Assembly: GCA_002791075.1 (NCBI GenBank)
Contig: PFWI01000049.1
Coordinates: 1 to 11,410 of the forward strand
Reading direction: 5' to 3'
Source of the DNA: a bacterium (Candidatus Ratteibacteria) CG_4_9_14_3_um_filter_41_21
GTDB taxonomy: Bacteria; Ratteibacteria; UBA8468
Length of the DNA: 11,410 nucleotides
The notes under the pieces are model-generated. The model searched no databases. It was not told where the DNA came from and saw nothing but the letters and a program-made list of their open reading frames with translations. The position numbers were made by a program, and so were the translations under genes. Positions 1-5,657 of the stretch are shown piece by piece. Every line of letters starts with the position of its first letter. The first letter of the stretch is position 1.

Positions 1-21
1 TGTTTCTTTATTCAAAGCCAT
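1..21 (-). CDS. 5' end of an unidentified gene leaving the window
   Basis: Only seven codons are visible, reading MALNKET from an ATG at 21-19, and they stay open to the window edge. The support is positional. A near-consensus promoter lies just upstream and predicts transcription starting about two bases before this ATG. There is no Shine-Dalgarno site in the short leader. The nearby ATG at 31 reaches a stop after seven codons, so 21 is the better start. Product and family cannot be judged from this length. Confidence 0.45.
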
Positions 22-29
22 ATTTTCTC

Positions 30-58
30 ATTATACTATATTATTTTTTTTTAGTCAA
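30..58 (-). promoter_or_regulatory. Sigma70-type promoter for the left-edge gene
   Basis: On the minus strand TTGACT (58-53) is followed by a 17-base spacer and a perfect TATAAT (35-30). The expected start of transcription is near 23, two bases before the ATG at 21, so the mRNA would be essentially leaderless. The spacer is T/A-rich. The boxes are seen directly; use as a promoter is inferred. Confidence 0.7.
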
Positions 59-160
59 CTCTACACAATTTCCTTACCTTCACTTGATTAATCAGAGCGT
101 AAATATTCAGTCAACCCCCTCTACGGATTATCCAGGTAGTTATCTATTATCTGTTTTAAT

Positions 161-1069
161 CTACAAACCTTTTTCATATAATTTTTTCACGTAGTTGCCA
201 CGCCTGAAATAGTCACGATATTCTCGCTCATGATTTGCCAAAACATATTTCAGGTAATTTCTATTCTTTTCAATGGCCTCCTTATATAAATCCCTATTTA
301 TGTTCCAGCGCTTTTTAAAATGGTAAATCATGTATTTATTCACGCTACCAAGTTCACCGGCAAGTCTCTTTTTTACCATATCATAGAAGCCCAGAGTTTT
401 CTTAAGCAAATCCAGTTCACTGGTGTAATCGGCAACATTTCCCTCCCTGAACTCATAAAATAGAAAGAGCAGTCTTTCCAGATAGGTACGATCTGCCATT
501 TGGCCCAGAAGATCGGCGGTGCCAAGCATCTTGCCCAGAAGTTCAATCTCCCCTGACTTAAATCGGATTTCGTTGATCCTTGTATTAAGGTTTGTGCAAT
601 AAAGAATATCGCGGCAGTTTTTAAAATCCTCTCGGGAAAAATTCTTTTCCGCGAAATATTTATCTATGAACTTAATGCTGCGTCGGGTGTGGACAAGCGT
701 ATATTTGGCGCCAGTACCTGATTCATCATCCAATGTCTGGATGTACCCTATATCGTGAAGTAGGGAGGTGATTAGCCCCAGGGTTACATTCTTCGGGCAG
801 AGAGTTTCTCCCCGCAGAATTGCTCCATGAATCAGTTTTATCATAGCCAGCATAGTATCCGTGGCATGTTTCAGATCGTGGTATACGGTATTGCATTTCT
901 GGTATCCAGGGTATTCTCCCCGGAAAAGCTTTACCACATCTCTGAACACACGGTTCACTGGTCCAAGGTCAAATTTCGGAAATACCATAAAAACAATGGT
1001 CTTTACCTCGTCGAGAACAGCCTGAGAATTTTCCGTGCTTACAAGTTTTGAGATTTGAGCTCCTCTCAT
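161..1069 (-). CDS. HD-domain phosphohydrolase resembling class I cyclic-nucleotide phosphodiesterases
   Basis: This 302-residue soluble protein has no signal peptide or membrane segment. It carries the five-residue signature of class I (PDEase_I-like) phosphodiesterases. YHDLKHATD at 63-71 supplies His64, equivalent to the catalytic acid, and the metal ligand His68. LLHDIGY at 103-109 supplies the His105-Asp106 pair. GTADLLGQ at 183-190 supplies the last metal ligand, Asp186. In that family these residues hold a two-metal centre that hydrolyses a 3',5'-cyclic phosphodiester. The substrate here is unknown; cyclic nucleotide hydrolysis is an inference from motif spacing, and other HD phosphohydrolases act on nucleotides. 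The C-terminal third is basic and helix-rich with no recognised domain. The gene appears monocistronic. Its ATG (1069-1067) lacks a good upstream Shine-Dalgarno; a purine-rich stretch AGAGGAG lies just inside the coding region. A TATAAT at 1102-1097 without a -35 box may serve as its -10. Confidence 0.85.
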   Translation of the reverse strand: MRGAQISKLVSTENSQAVLDEVKTIVFMVFPKFDLGPVNRVFRDVVKLFRGEYPGYQKCNTVYHDLKHATDTMLAMIKLIHGAILRGETLCPKNVTLGLITSLLHDIGYIQTLDDESGTGAKYTLVHTRRSIKFIDKYFAEKNFSREDFKNCRDILYCTNLNTRINEIRFKSGEIELLGKMLGTADLLGQMADRTYLERLLFLFYEFREGNVADYTSELDLLKKTLGFYDMVKKRLAGELGSVNKYMIYHFKKRWNINRDLYKEAIEKNRNYLKYVLANHEREYRDYFRRGNYVKKLYEKGL

Positions 1070-1102
1070 TTTACATAATATTTTCTTCTTTTATGAATTA
1101 TA

Positions 1103-1156
1103 CCCCCCCTCCTCACATCCTCCCCCTCAAGGGGGGAGGAAAGAGGTGGGGGTAAC
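1103..1156. repeat. GC-rich hairpin repeat, copy 1
   Basis: TCCTCCCCC (1118-1126) and GGGGGAGGA (1132-1140) form a perfect 9-bp stem with the 5-base loop TCAAG. Looser C-rich and G-rich flanks (about 1103-1114 and 1142-1152) can extend it. The same 9+5 design recurs twice at 9925-10018, so this is a dispersed element, not a gene-specific terminator. No T-run follows on either strand. It lies directly upstream of the HD-domain gene. Confidence 0.75.
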
Positions 1157-1264
1157 TTTGAAATTCCATGCAATGAATTATTAAGATTAAATAGGGCGAA
1201 GGAATAATCAAAATATTCCTACTTTTAGTTTAAAACTAATTTCTATTTTACCATATTTGAAAGG

Positions 1265-1325
1265 ACCGGAGGTGTTACCTATGTATCTCATCTTTTGCAC
1301 TGGTTCTTTTCACGCTGGCAAATAA
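1265..1325 (+). other. Possible 14-codon ORF with strong ribosome binding site, or element remnant
   Basis: A GGAGGTG sequence (1268-1274) stands six bases before ATG 1281, which opens a 14-codon frame (MYLIFCTGSFHAGK) ending in TAA at 1323-1325. The reading frame points toward the 3' end of purD, so a leader-peptide role for a neighbouring gene is not possible on this strand. It may be a chance ORF or the decayed end of a mobile element. I have no firm identification. Confidence 0.2.
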
Positions 1326-1330
1326 GTGTG

Positions 1331-2620
1331 TTAGGAATGAATTTCTGGAAGAGTGACTAATGCTTTCTGCCCAATGTCTTTTCGGAAGTATGCGCCATCG
1401 AAGTTGATTTTCTCAACGGCCTGGTAGGTATTGCCAATTGCCTCTGCAACGGTTTTGCCTATTCCCGTAACTCCCAACACTCTGCCTCCGTTGGTGAAGA
1501 ATTTGTCTCCTTCCCTCTTCGTGCCGGCATGGAATACCAGGATATCTTTCATTTCCCCGGCCTCGCGAAGACCGAAAATTTGTTTGCCCTTTGAGTAGTT
1601 GCCCGGGTAACCTCTTGAAGCCAAAACCACACAGAGGGCTTTTCGGGAATCCCAATTTACTTTTATTTTATTTAAATTTCCGCTAATCACCGCTTCTATT
1701 ATTTCCACTAAATCATTTTTTAGCAGAGGTAAAATCGCCTGGGTTTCAGGGTCCCCGAACCGCACGTTGAATTCCAGAACTTTCGCTCCTTCCTCGGTAA
1801 GCATAATTCCGAGGTAAAGGACCCCTTGATAAAGGATATCTTTATTTCTCAAACCTGAAATTACCGGCTTGGCAATTTGGTTGATAATCTGGGAGAAAAG
1901 TTTCTCGTTTATAATCGGTGTTGGAGCGATTGCCCCCATTCCTCCGGTATTCGCTCCCTGGTCCCCTTCGCCAATCTGTTTATGGTCCTGGGAAGCAAGC
2001 ATGGGCAGAATGTTTTCGCCGTCGGTGAAAAGAATAATCGAAGCTTCCTCGCCTTTTAAACATTCTTCAACTACTATTTTGTTTCCGGCTTCTCCGAAGA
2101 CTTTTTTCACAAAAATTTCGTTGAGGGCTTCGCTTACCTCTTCTTTATTGTGGCAAACAAAGACTCCTTTCCCCGCAGCTAATCCGTCAACTTTAATTAC
2201 TCCGGAAAAGCCATTTTTCTCCAAATAAGCAAGAACTTTTTCGGGAGCGTTAAAGATTGAGAATGCTGCGGTGGGAATAGCAAACTCCCTCATAAATTCT
2301 TTTGCAAAAACTTTGGAAGATTCTAATTGAGCTGCTTTTTGAGACGGAGCAAAGATTGGCAGTCCTTCCTTGCGAAAAAAGTCTCCAATACCTTTAGACA
2401 AAGGTGCTTCCGGTCCGACAATGGTTAAATCGATATTCTTCTTTATCACAAAAGAAGATAAAGCTTTGATGTCGGTGGGGGAAATATCCTGGCATTTTGC
2501 CAGGTGGGAAATACCGCCATTGCCGCCGGCGGCATAAATTTCTTTTACCCTGGGGCTCCGAGATAATTTCCAAATAATGGTATGTTCTCGTCCCCCGTTA
2601 CCGACCACCAAACATTTCAT
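1331..2620 (-). CDS. purD: Phosphoribosylamine--glycine ligase (GAR synthetase)
   Basis: PurD catalyses the second step of de novo purine synthesis, joining glycine to 5-phosphoribosylamine with ATP in the cytoplasm. The 429 residues match the usual length of a stand-alone enzyme. The N-terminal domain opens with GNGGREH (8-14). The ATP-grasp region shows KVDGLAAGKGV (143-153), QDHKQIGEGDQG (211-222) followed by NTGGMG, and the metal-binding EFNVRFGDPETQ (283-294). The C-terminal domain carries NGGRVLGVT (377-385). No key motif is missing. No other purine gene adjoins it. The ATG at 2620 has no clear Shine-Dalgarno, and the 5' flank runs within about 20 bases into a large inverted repeat, so its promoter may lie in or beside repeat DNA. 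Function is near certain; regulation is not visible. Confidence 0.98.
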   Translation of the reverse strand: MKCLVVGNGGREHTIIWKLSRSPRVKEIYAAGGNGGISHLAKCQDISPTDIKALSSFVIKKNIDLTIVGPEAPLSKGIGDFFRKEGLPIFAPSQKAAQLESSKVFAKEFMREFAIPTAAFSIFNAPEKVLAYLEKNGFSGVIKVDGLAAGKGVFVCHNKEEVSEALNEIFVKKVFGEAGNKIVVEECLKGEEASIILFTDGENILPMLASQDHKQIGEGDQGANTGGMGAIAPTPIINEKLFSQIINQIAKPVISGLRNKDILYQGVLYLGIMLTEEGAKVLEFNVRFGDPETQAILPLLKNDLVEIIEAVISGNLNKIKVNWDSRKALCVVLASRGYPGNYSKGKQIFGLREAGEMKDILVFHAGTKREGDKFFTNGGRVLGVTGIGKTVAEAIGNTYQAVEKINFDGAYFRKDIGQKALVTLPEIHS

Positions 2621-2641
2621 ATAGTATGCTTAAATTAATTA

Positions 2642-2960
2642 GACACTGATTTTCACTGATAACACAAATTAAAAGATAATATTCACCACGAAATCACGAA
2701 ATAAACAAGAACACGAAAGAAAATAGCAACCACGAATTTCTCGAATTGCGCGAATTATTAAAGAGTAATAAAAAAAGAATAAAATTTTAAATTTTTAATT
2801 CGATTAATTCGCGTAATTCGTGGTTAAAGTATTTTGTAGTTTTTCGTGCTTTCGTGTCTTCGTGGCAATCTTTGTCCTTTAGCTCTATAGTTCTAATCAG
2901 TGATAATCTGTGTCAAAAGATTTTTTAGTTCTTGCTTTATTCGTGTTAATTCGTGGTTAC
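2642..2960. repeat. Long imperfect inverted repeat of CACGAA/TTCGTG elements
   Basis: This fills the non-coding gap between purD and the SPOR gene. The outer arms 2642-2662 and 2894-2914 match as reverse complements at 18 of 21 positions. Inner perfect pairings include AACCACGAATT (2728-2738) with 2815-2825, and CGCGAATTA (2749-2757) with TAATTCGCG (2805-2813). Between them the left arm has four CACGAA motifs (starting 2687, 2695, 2712, 2731). The right arm has four TTCGTG motifs (2817, 2843, 2851, 2859). Two more TTCGTG copies at 2940 and 2950 form a partial third unit that runs into the SPOR gene stop codon. The AT-rich centre is at about 2760-2797. The arms have diverged by substitutions and small indels, so the insertion or duplication is not recent. 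No ORF in it looks real. Confidence 0.85.
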
Positions 2961-3691
2961 TTGTTAGTAATAAAAAAATTCGTTTTTTCCGGCAATTCTT
3001 GGGTGAAAAAACGGGCTTTTTCCTGACTCTTGAAATTGCCTATCCTTACTTTGTAAATCCAGGGTTTATCTTCGGTTTTTTTAAGGAGATAAACATCATA
3101 TCCCTTTTTTTGAAAATCTGTAGCTAAGTTTTTTGCTTTGGTCAAATCAGTGAAAGCGGCAATCTGAATGGAAAAACAACCTTCTTTTTCGTTAATAATC
3201 TGATTTGATTTTTCTCCCTCACAACTTAAAGGGTAAAGCAGCCGCACTTTTTTAAACTGTTTTAATGCTTCTTCTTCCTCTTTATTTTGCAGATAAGCCA
3301 TTGCCAGTTTAAAAAAAGCAAGATGGTGGATTGAGCTTTTGGGATATTCTTTTATTATTTGCTGGTAGGCTCTAATTGCTTCTTCAAAATTTTTGGATAG
3401 AAAAAAAACTTCTCCCAGAGCGAATTGTGCCCAGTCAAAAAAAGTGTTTTCGCCATAAGCAAAAACTTTTTTTAATTCTTTCTCGGCTTCTTTGTATTGA
3501 CCGAGTTTTAAGCAACAGATTCCGATGCGATACTGAATGAAATCCGTTTTTTGAATAGTAGTCTGGTAACCTTCCAGAGCGCCGGAATAATCTTCTTTCA
3601 GAAAAGCAACATCCGGGTCAATTTCCCCCGCACTTCCGGAAGTAAGAAGAACAAAAATTGTCAGGGGAATACTGAAGAGGAACTTACTCAC
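2957..3691 (-). CDS. Exported TPR protein with C-terminal SPOR domain
   Basis: This 244-residue protein has an N-terminal signal peptide: a short basic start, hydrophobic residues 5-17, and a small-residue cleavage region near 19-22. Next come tetratricopeptide-like helices at about 30-156, including ALGEVFFLSKNFEEAIRAYQ and AFFKLAMAYLQNKEEEEAL, which suggest protein binding. Residues 172-236 form a SPOR domain, with FSIQIAAF (173-180) and WIYKVRIGNF (211-220). SPOR domains bind peptidoglycan glycan strands lacking stem peptides, so a periplasmic role in cell-wall remodelling or division is likely but inferred. The start is GTG at 3691, directly abutting the rpoZ stop, with GGAG (3704-3701) nine bases upstream; there is no better start. 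The TAA stop (2959-2957) lies inside a CACGAA repeat unit, so the repeat may have set the present C terminus. Confidence 0.87.
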   Translation of the reverse strand: MSKFLFSIPLTIFVLLTSGSAGEIDPDVAFLKEDYSGALEGYQTTIQKTDFIQYRIGICCLKLGQYKEAEKELKKVFAYGENTFFDWAQFALGEVFFLSKNFEEAIRAYQQIIKEYPKSSIHHLAFFKLAMAYLQNKEEEEALKQFKKVRLLYPLSCEGEKSNQIINEKEGCFSIQIAAFTDLTKAKNLATDFQKKGYDVYLLKKTEDKPWIYKVRIGNFKSQEKARFFTQELPEKTNFFITNK

Positions 3692-3874
3692 CTACTTTTT
3701 CTCCGTCCTTTTCGCCAATTCTTCTTCTAAAACTGCAATTACTGGATTGACGTTTTTTCCCTCTGAAGGCTTACTTTTGGTCTGCAATTCGCGAGCCTTT
3801 TGAGCCAGGTCTACGACAATAGCATAAAGATTCTCTTCCGGATCGAGTTTATCGATCAATTCACTAATTTTCAT
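3692..3874 (-). CDS. rpoZ: RNA polymerase omega subunit, short form
   Basis: The 60-residue protein matches the core of the omega/Rpb6 family. ENLYAIVVDLAQKAREL (14-30) corresponds to the conserved helix containing the A-x-x-x-R-A-R-x-L pattern. NPVIAVLEEELA (43-54) corresponds to the following segment, often written as P-x-x-x-A-L-E-E-I. Omega binds the beta' C terminus and helps assembly of RNA polymerase. At 60 residues it is shorter than typical 70-100-residue omegas, and one Arg of the motif is Lys26. It is the first gene of a two-gene operon with the SPOR protein and diverges from the marR efflux operon across a shared promoter region. No Shine-Dalgarno precedes ATG 3874; the promoter places transcription start about three bases upstream. 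An unrelated small conserved protein is the main alternative. Confidence 0.72.
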   Translation of the reverse strand: MKISELIDKLDPEENLYAIVVDLAQKARELQTKSKPSEGKNVNPVIAVLEEELAKRTEKK

Positions 3875-3883
3875 CTGGTTAAT

Positions 3884-3912
3884 ATTCTACTACTTTTAAA
3901 ACTATTTGACAA
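3884..3912 (-). promoter_or_regulatory. Promoter of rpoZ-SPOR operon
   Basis: On the minus strand TTGTCA (3912-3907), a 17-base spacer and TAGAAT (3889-3884) make a good sigma70-type promoter. The predicted start is near 3877, three bases before the rpoZ ATG. Its -35 box overlaps the -35 box of the divergent marR promoter. Confidence 0.72.
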
Positions 3913-3926
3913 GATATACTTAAAAG
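3893..3926. promoter_or_regulatory. Candidate operator: inverted repeat centred on the shared -35 boxes
   Basis: CTTTTAA (3893-3899) and TTAAAAG (3920-3926) are perfect 7-bp inverted arms separated by 20 bases. The centre (about 3909.5) falls on the overlapping -35 hexamers of both promoters. A MarR dimer or pair of dimers bound here could block both directions. MarR operators are usually shorter palindromes of 16-20 bp, and AT-rich arms arise by chance, so this is only a candidate. Confidence 0.3.
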
Positions 3927-3934
3927 GTTAAAAT
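3906..3934 (+). promoter_or_regulatory. Promoter of marR efflux operon
   Basis: A perfect TTGACA (3906-3911), a 17-base spacer and TAAAAT (3929-3934) form a near-consensus sigma70-type promoter. The predicted start is near 3941, two bases before the marR ATG at 3943, so the mRNA would be leaderless. It shares -35 bases with the divergent rpoZ promoter. Confidence 0.78.
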
Positions 3935-3942
3935 ATTGAAAG

Positions 3943-4386
3943 ATGAAAATGAAAGAGATGAAAGAAAATGCCAAAAGGATTGAGAAAATTATTACGCTTC
4001 TGCAAAAAAGAATTGAGAAAAAGATTTTTTCGGAATTGAAGAAAGGTAAGATTAATATTCCCCAATTTCATATTTTAGAAATACTTCGTGAGGAAGGGGA
4101 GCGGACAATGGGGCAATTAGCAGAGCGGCTTTACATCACTACCAGCGCAGTTACTAATTTAGTTACCAAATTACTCAGGCATAATCTGGTTAATCGAAAA
4201 CACTCTCTTGATGACCGCCGTCTCATCCTAATCAAGATTACCGAGAGAGGAAACAAAATTGTAGCCAGTGTTTGGGAACAGGTTTATGGATTTTTTAATT
4301 CTCTTTTAGCCGAGTTTAATCAGGAAGAGAAAAAACTCTGGAGAAAACTATGGGAAAAAGTTTATTCCTCCTTGGAGAAAAAATGA
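3943..4386 (+). CDS. MarR-family transcriptional regulator
   Basis: This 147-residue regulator has the MarR fold. N- and C-terminal helices (about 8-30 and 101-145) would form the dimer interface. A winged helix-turn-helix lies at about 40-100, with the recognition helix in TTSAVTNLVTKLLRHNLV (66-83). The wing carries the family's DDRR signature at 90-93. MarR proteins usually repress neighbouring efflux operons and release DNA on binding small hydrophobic ligands. As first gene of this operon it probably autoregulates it. Its stop overlaps the next start (ATGA, 4383-4386). ATG 3943 is chosen because the promoter puts the transcript end two bases before it. In-frame ATGs at 3949 and 3958 remain possible and would shorten only a charged leader. 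No Shine-Dalgarno fits any of them well. Confidence 0.93.
   Translation: MKMKEMKENAKRIEKIITLLQKRIEKKIFSELKKGKINIPQFHILEILREEGERTMGQLAERLYITTSAVTNLVTKLLRHNLVNRKHSLDDRRLILIKITERGNKIVASVWEQVYGFFNSLLAEFNQEEKKLWRKLWEKVYSSLEKK
4374..4377 (+). promoter_or_regulatory. Ribosome binding site deciding the TolC-like gene start
   Basis: GGAG stands five bases before ATG 4383. That start gives a clean signal peptide and a 4-base overlap with marR. The in-frame ATG at 4350 would add eleven residues that spoil the signal peptide and has no comparable site. Confidence 0.75.
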
Positions 4387-5657
4387 AACCAATTTTTGAA
4401 ATTTTACCAATCTTTATTATTCTCATCAATGCAAATCTTTTTGCCGAAAAATTAAGTTTAGAAGAATCTTTGGATATTGCCCTTAAAAATAATCAGGAAA
4501 TTTATCAGGCAAAGGAAAAGATTGAAGAGGCAAAAGCGAAGAAGAGAGAATCCTTTACCTCTTTTTTGCCGGCAATAGGCAGTTCCTCTACATTTACACA
4601 ACTTGATGCAGAGACCAAATCCTACAGTGTAACGTTAACCGACCAGGAACTATATGACCTTAACCTGAATTTAAAACAACCTTTATTTACCGGGGGAAAA
4701 TTAAGCGGTCTTTATCGCCAGGCAGAAGAGGCAACAAAGCTCGCAGAAGAGAATTATCGCAGAATAGAAATTGAACTTATCTTTAAGATAGGAAGGGCTT
4801 ACTATAATGTTTTAAAAGCAGAAAAGATGCGTGCCGTGAGTGAAGAAGCGGTAGAGCAAATTAAGGCACACCTGAAAGTAGTGGAAAATTTCTACAAAGC
4901 AGGAATGGTGCCCAAGATAGATTTGCTGAAAGCAGAGGTGCAATTATCTGATGTTAAACAGAAGCTGGTAGAGGCGGAAAATGGACTGGAGCTAGCCAAG
5001 GCATCTTTTAACAATCTCCTTAACAGAACTTTATCGGCTTCGGTAGAACTTGTTGATGTAGTGGATTATCAGAAAGAGAAAGAATTTAACTTAAACGACT
5101 GTGTGGAGAGGGCATTGAAAGGACGTTCTGAATTGAAAACCCAAAAAATTGTCTCAAAAATGGCAGAGGAAGGTTTAGGGATTGTTAAAAGCGATTATCT
5201 GCCTGCAATCTCATTGATTGCCAATTATGACCAGAGAAAGGGCTCGGAAATTCCGATTGACAAATGGCACGATAGTTGGAATGCCGTAATCGCCTTTGAG
5301 CTTGACATCTGGAACTGGGGAAGAACCAAAGAGAAGGTCCGGCAGGCAAAAAGCGTAATCAACCAGAATCGGGATGCTCTTTCCCTGCTCAAGGACAACA
5401 TTGAACTGGAAGTGAAAAATGCTTTTCTAAATTTACAAGCCGCAGAAAAGAAGATTCTTGTCGTGGAGAAAGCGGTGGAACAGAGCCGGGAGGGTTCACG
5501 AATGACCGAGTTAAGATTTAAGGAAGGGATGGCGACGAATACCGATGTCCTGGATGCGACAACCTTACAGAGTCAAGCAGAAACCAATTACTATCAGGCA
5601 TTATACGACTGGTATATCGCCAAGGCGGACTTAAAAAGAGCGATGGGAGAAAAATGA
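4383..5657 (+). CDS. TolC-family outer-membrane efflux channel
   Basis: This 424-residue protein begins with a signal peptide (hydrophobic 6-18, likely cleaved after NLFA, residues 18-21). The mature part has the two-fold internal repeat of outer-membrane factors. Each half has a beta-strand segment ending in a conserved turn (QPLFTGGKL at 99-107; ELDIWNWGRTK at 306-316), followed by long alpha-hairpins with heptad character. Matching phrases in the two halves are FYKAGMVPKIDLLKAEVQL (170-188) and RFKEGMATNTDVLDATTLQ (378-396). Such proteins form trimeric channels spanning the outer membrane and periplasm. No lipobox is present, so it is not lipid-anchored. It lies between the regulator and the adaptor of the same pump, overlapping both by ATGA. 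It is almost certainly the exit duct of this system. Confidence 0.95.
   Translation: MKPIFEILPIFIILINANLFAEKLSLEESLDIALKNNQEIYQAKEKIEEAKAKKRESFTSFLPAIGSSSTFTQLDAETKSYSVTLTDQELYDLNLNLKQPLFTGGKLSGLYRQAEEATKLAEENYRRIEIELIFKIGRAYYNVLKAEKMRAVSEEAVEQIKAHLKVVENFYKAGMVPKIDLLKAEVQLSDVKQKLVEAENGLELAKASFNNLLNRTLSASVELVDVVDYQKEKEFNLNDCVERALKGRSELKTQKIVSKMAEEGLGIVKSDYLPAISLIANYDQRKGSEIPIDKWHDSWNAVIAFELDIWNWGRTKEKVRQAKSVINQNRDALSLLKDNIELEVKNAFLNLQAAEKKILVVEKAVEQSREGSRMTELRFKEGMATNTDVLDATTLQSQAETNYYQALYDWYIAKADLKRAMGEK

Noticed and set aside
86..114. Second TTGACT (114-109) as a promoter toward the left edge
   Set aside because: The hexamer at the 17-base spacing is TTAATC, a poor -10, and no start codon fits nearby.
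827..1051. Open frame of 74 codons on the plus strand
   Set aside because: It is antisense to the HD-domain gene, shows no domain or signal, and has no ribosome binding site; the opposite strand has clear catalytic motifs.
1413..2228. Several open frames on both strands within purD
   Set aside because: The purD frame carries all family motifs along its full length, so these are shadow frames.
2642..2960. CRISPR array suggested by the repeated CACGAA/TTCGTG motifs
   Set aside because: Repeats are 6 bases, irregularly spaced and arranged as an inverted pair; there are no uniform spacers and no cas genes.
2900..3127. 75-codon plus-strand frame opposite the SPOR domain
   Set aside because: It starts inside repeat DNA and runs antisense to the conserved SPOR domain; its composition is low-complexity Phe-rich.
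4350..4382. Upstream ATG for the TolC-like gene at 4350
   Set aside because: It adds eleven residues before a clean signal peptide, lies deep in marR and lacks a binding site; ATG 4383 has GGAG and the ATGA overlap.
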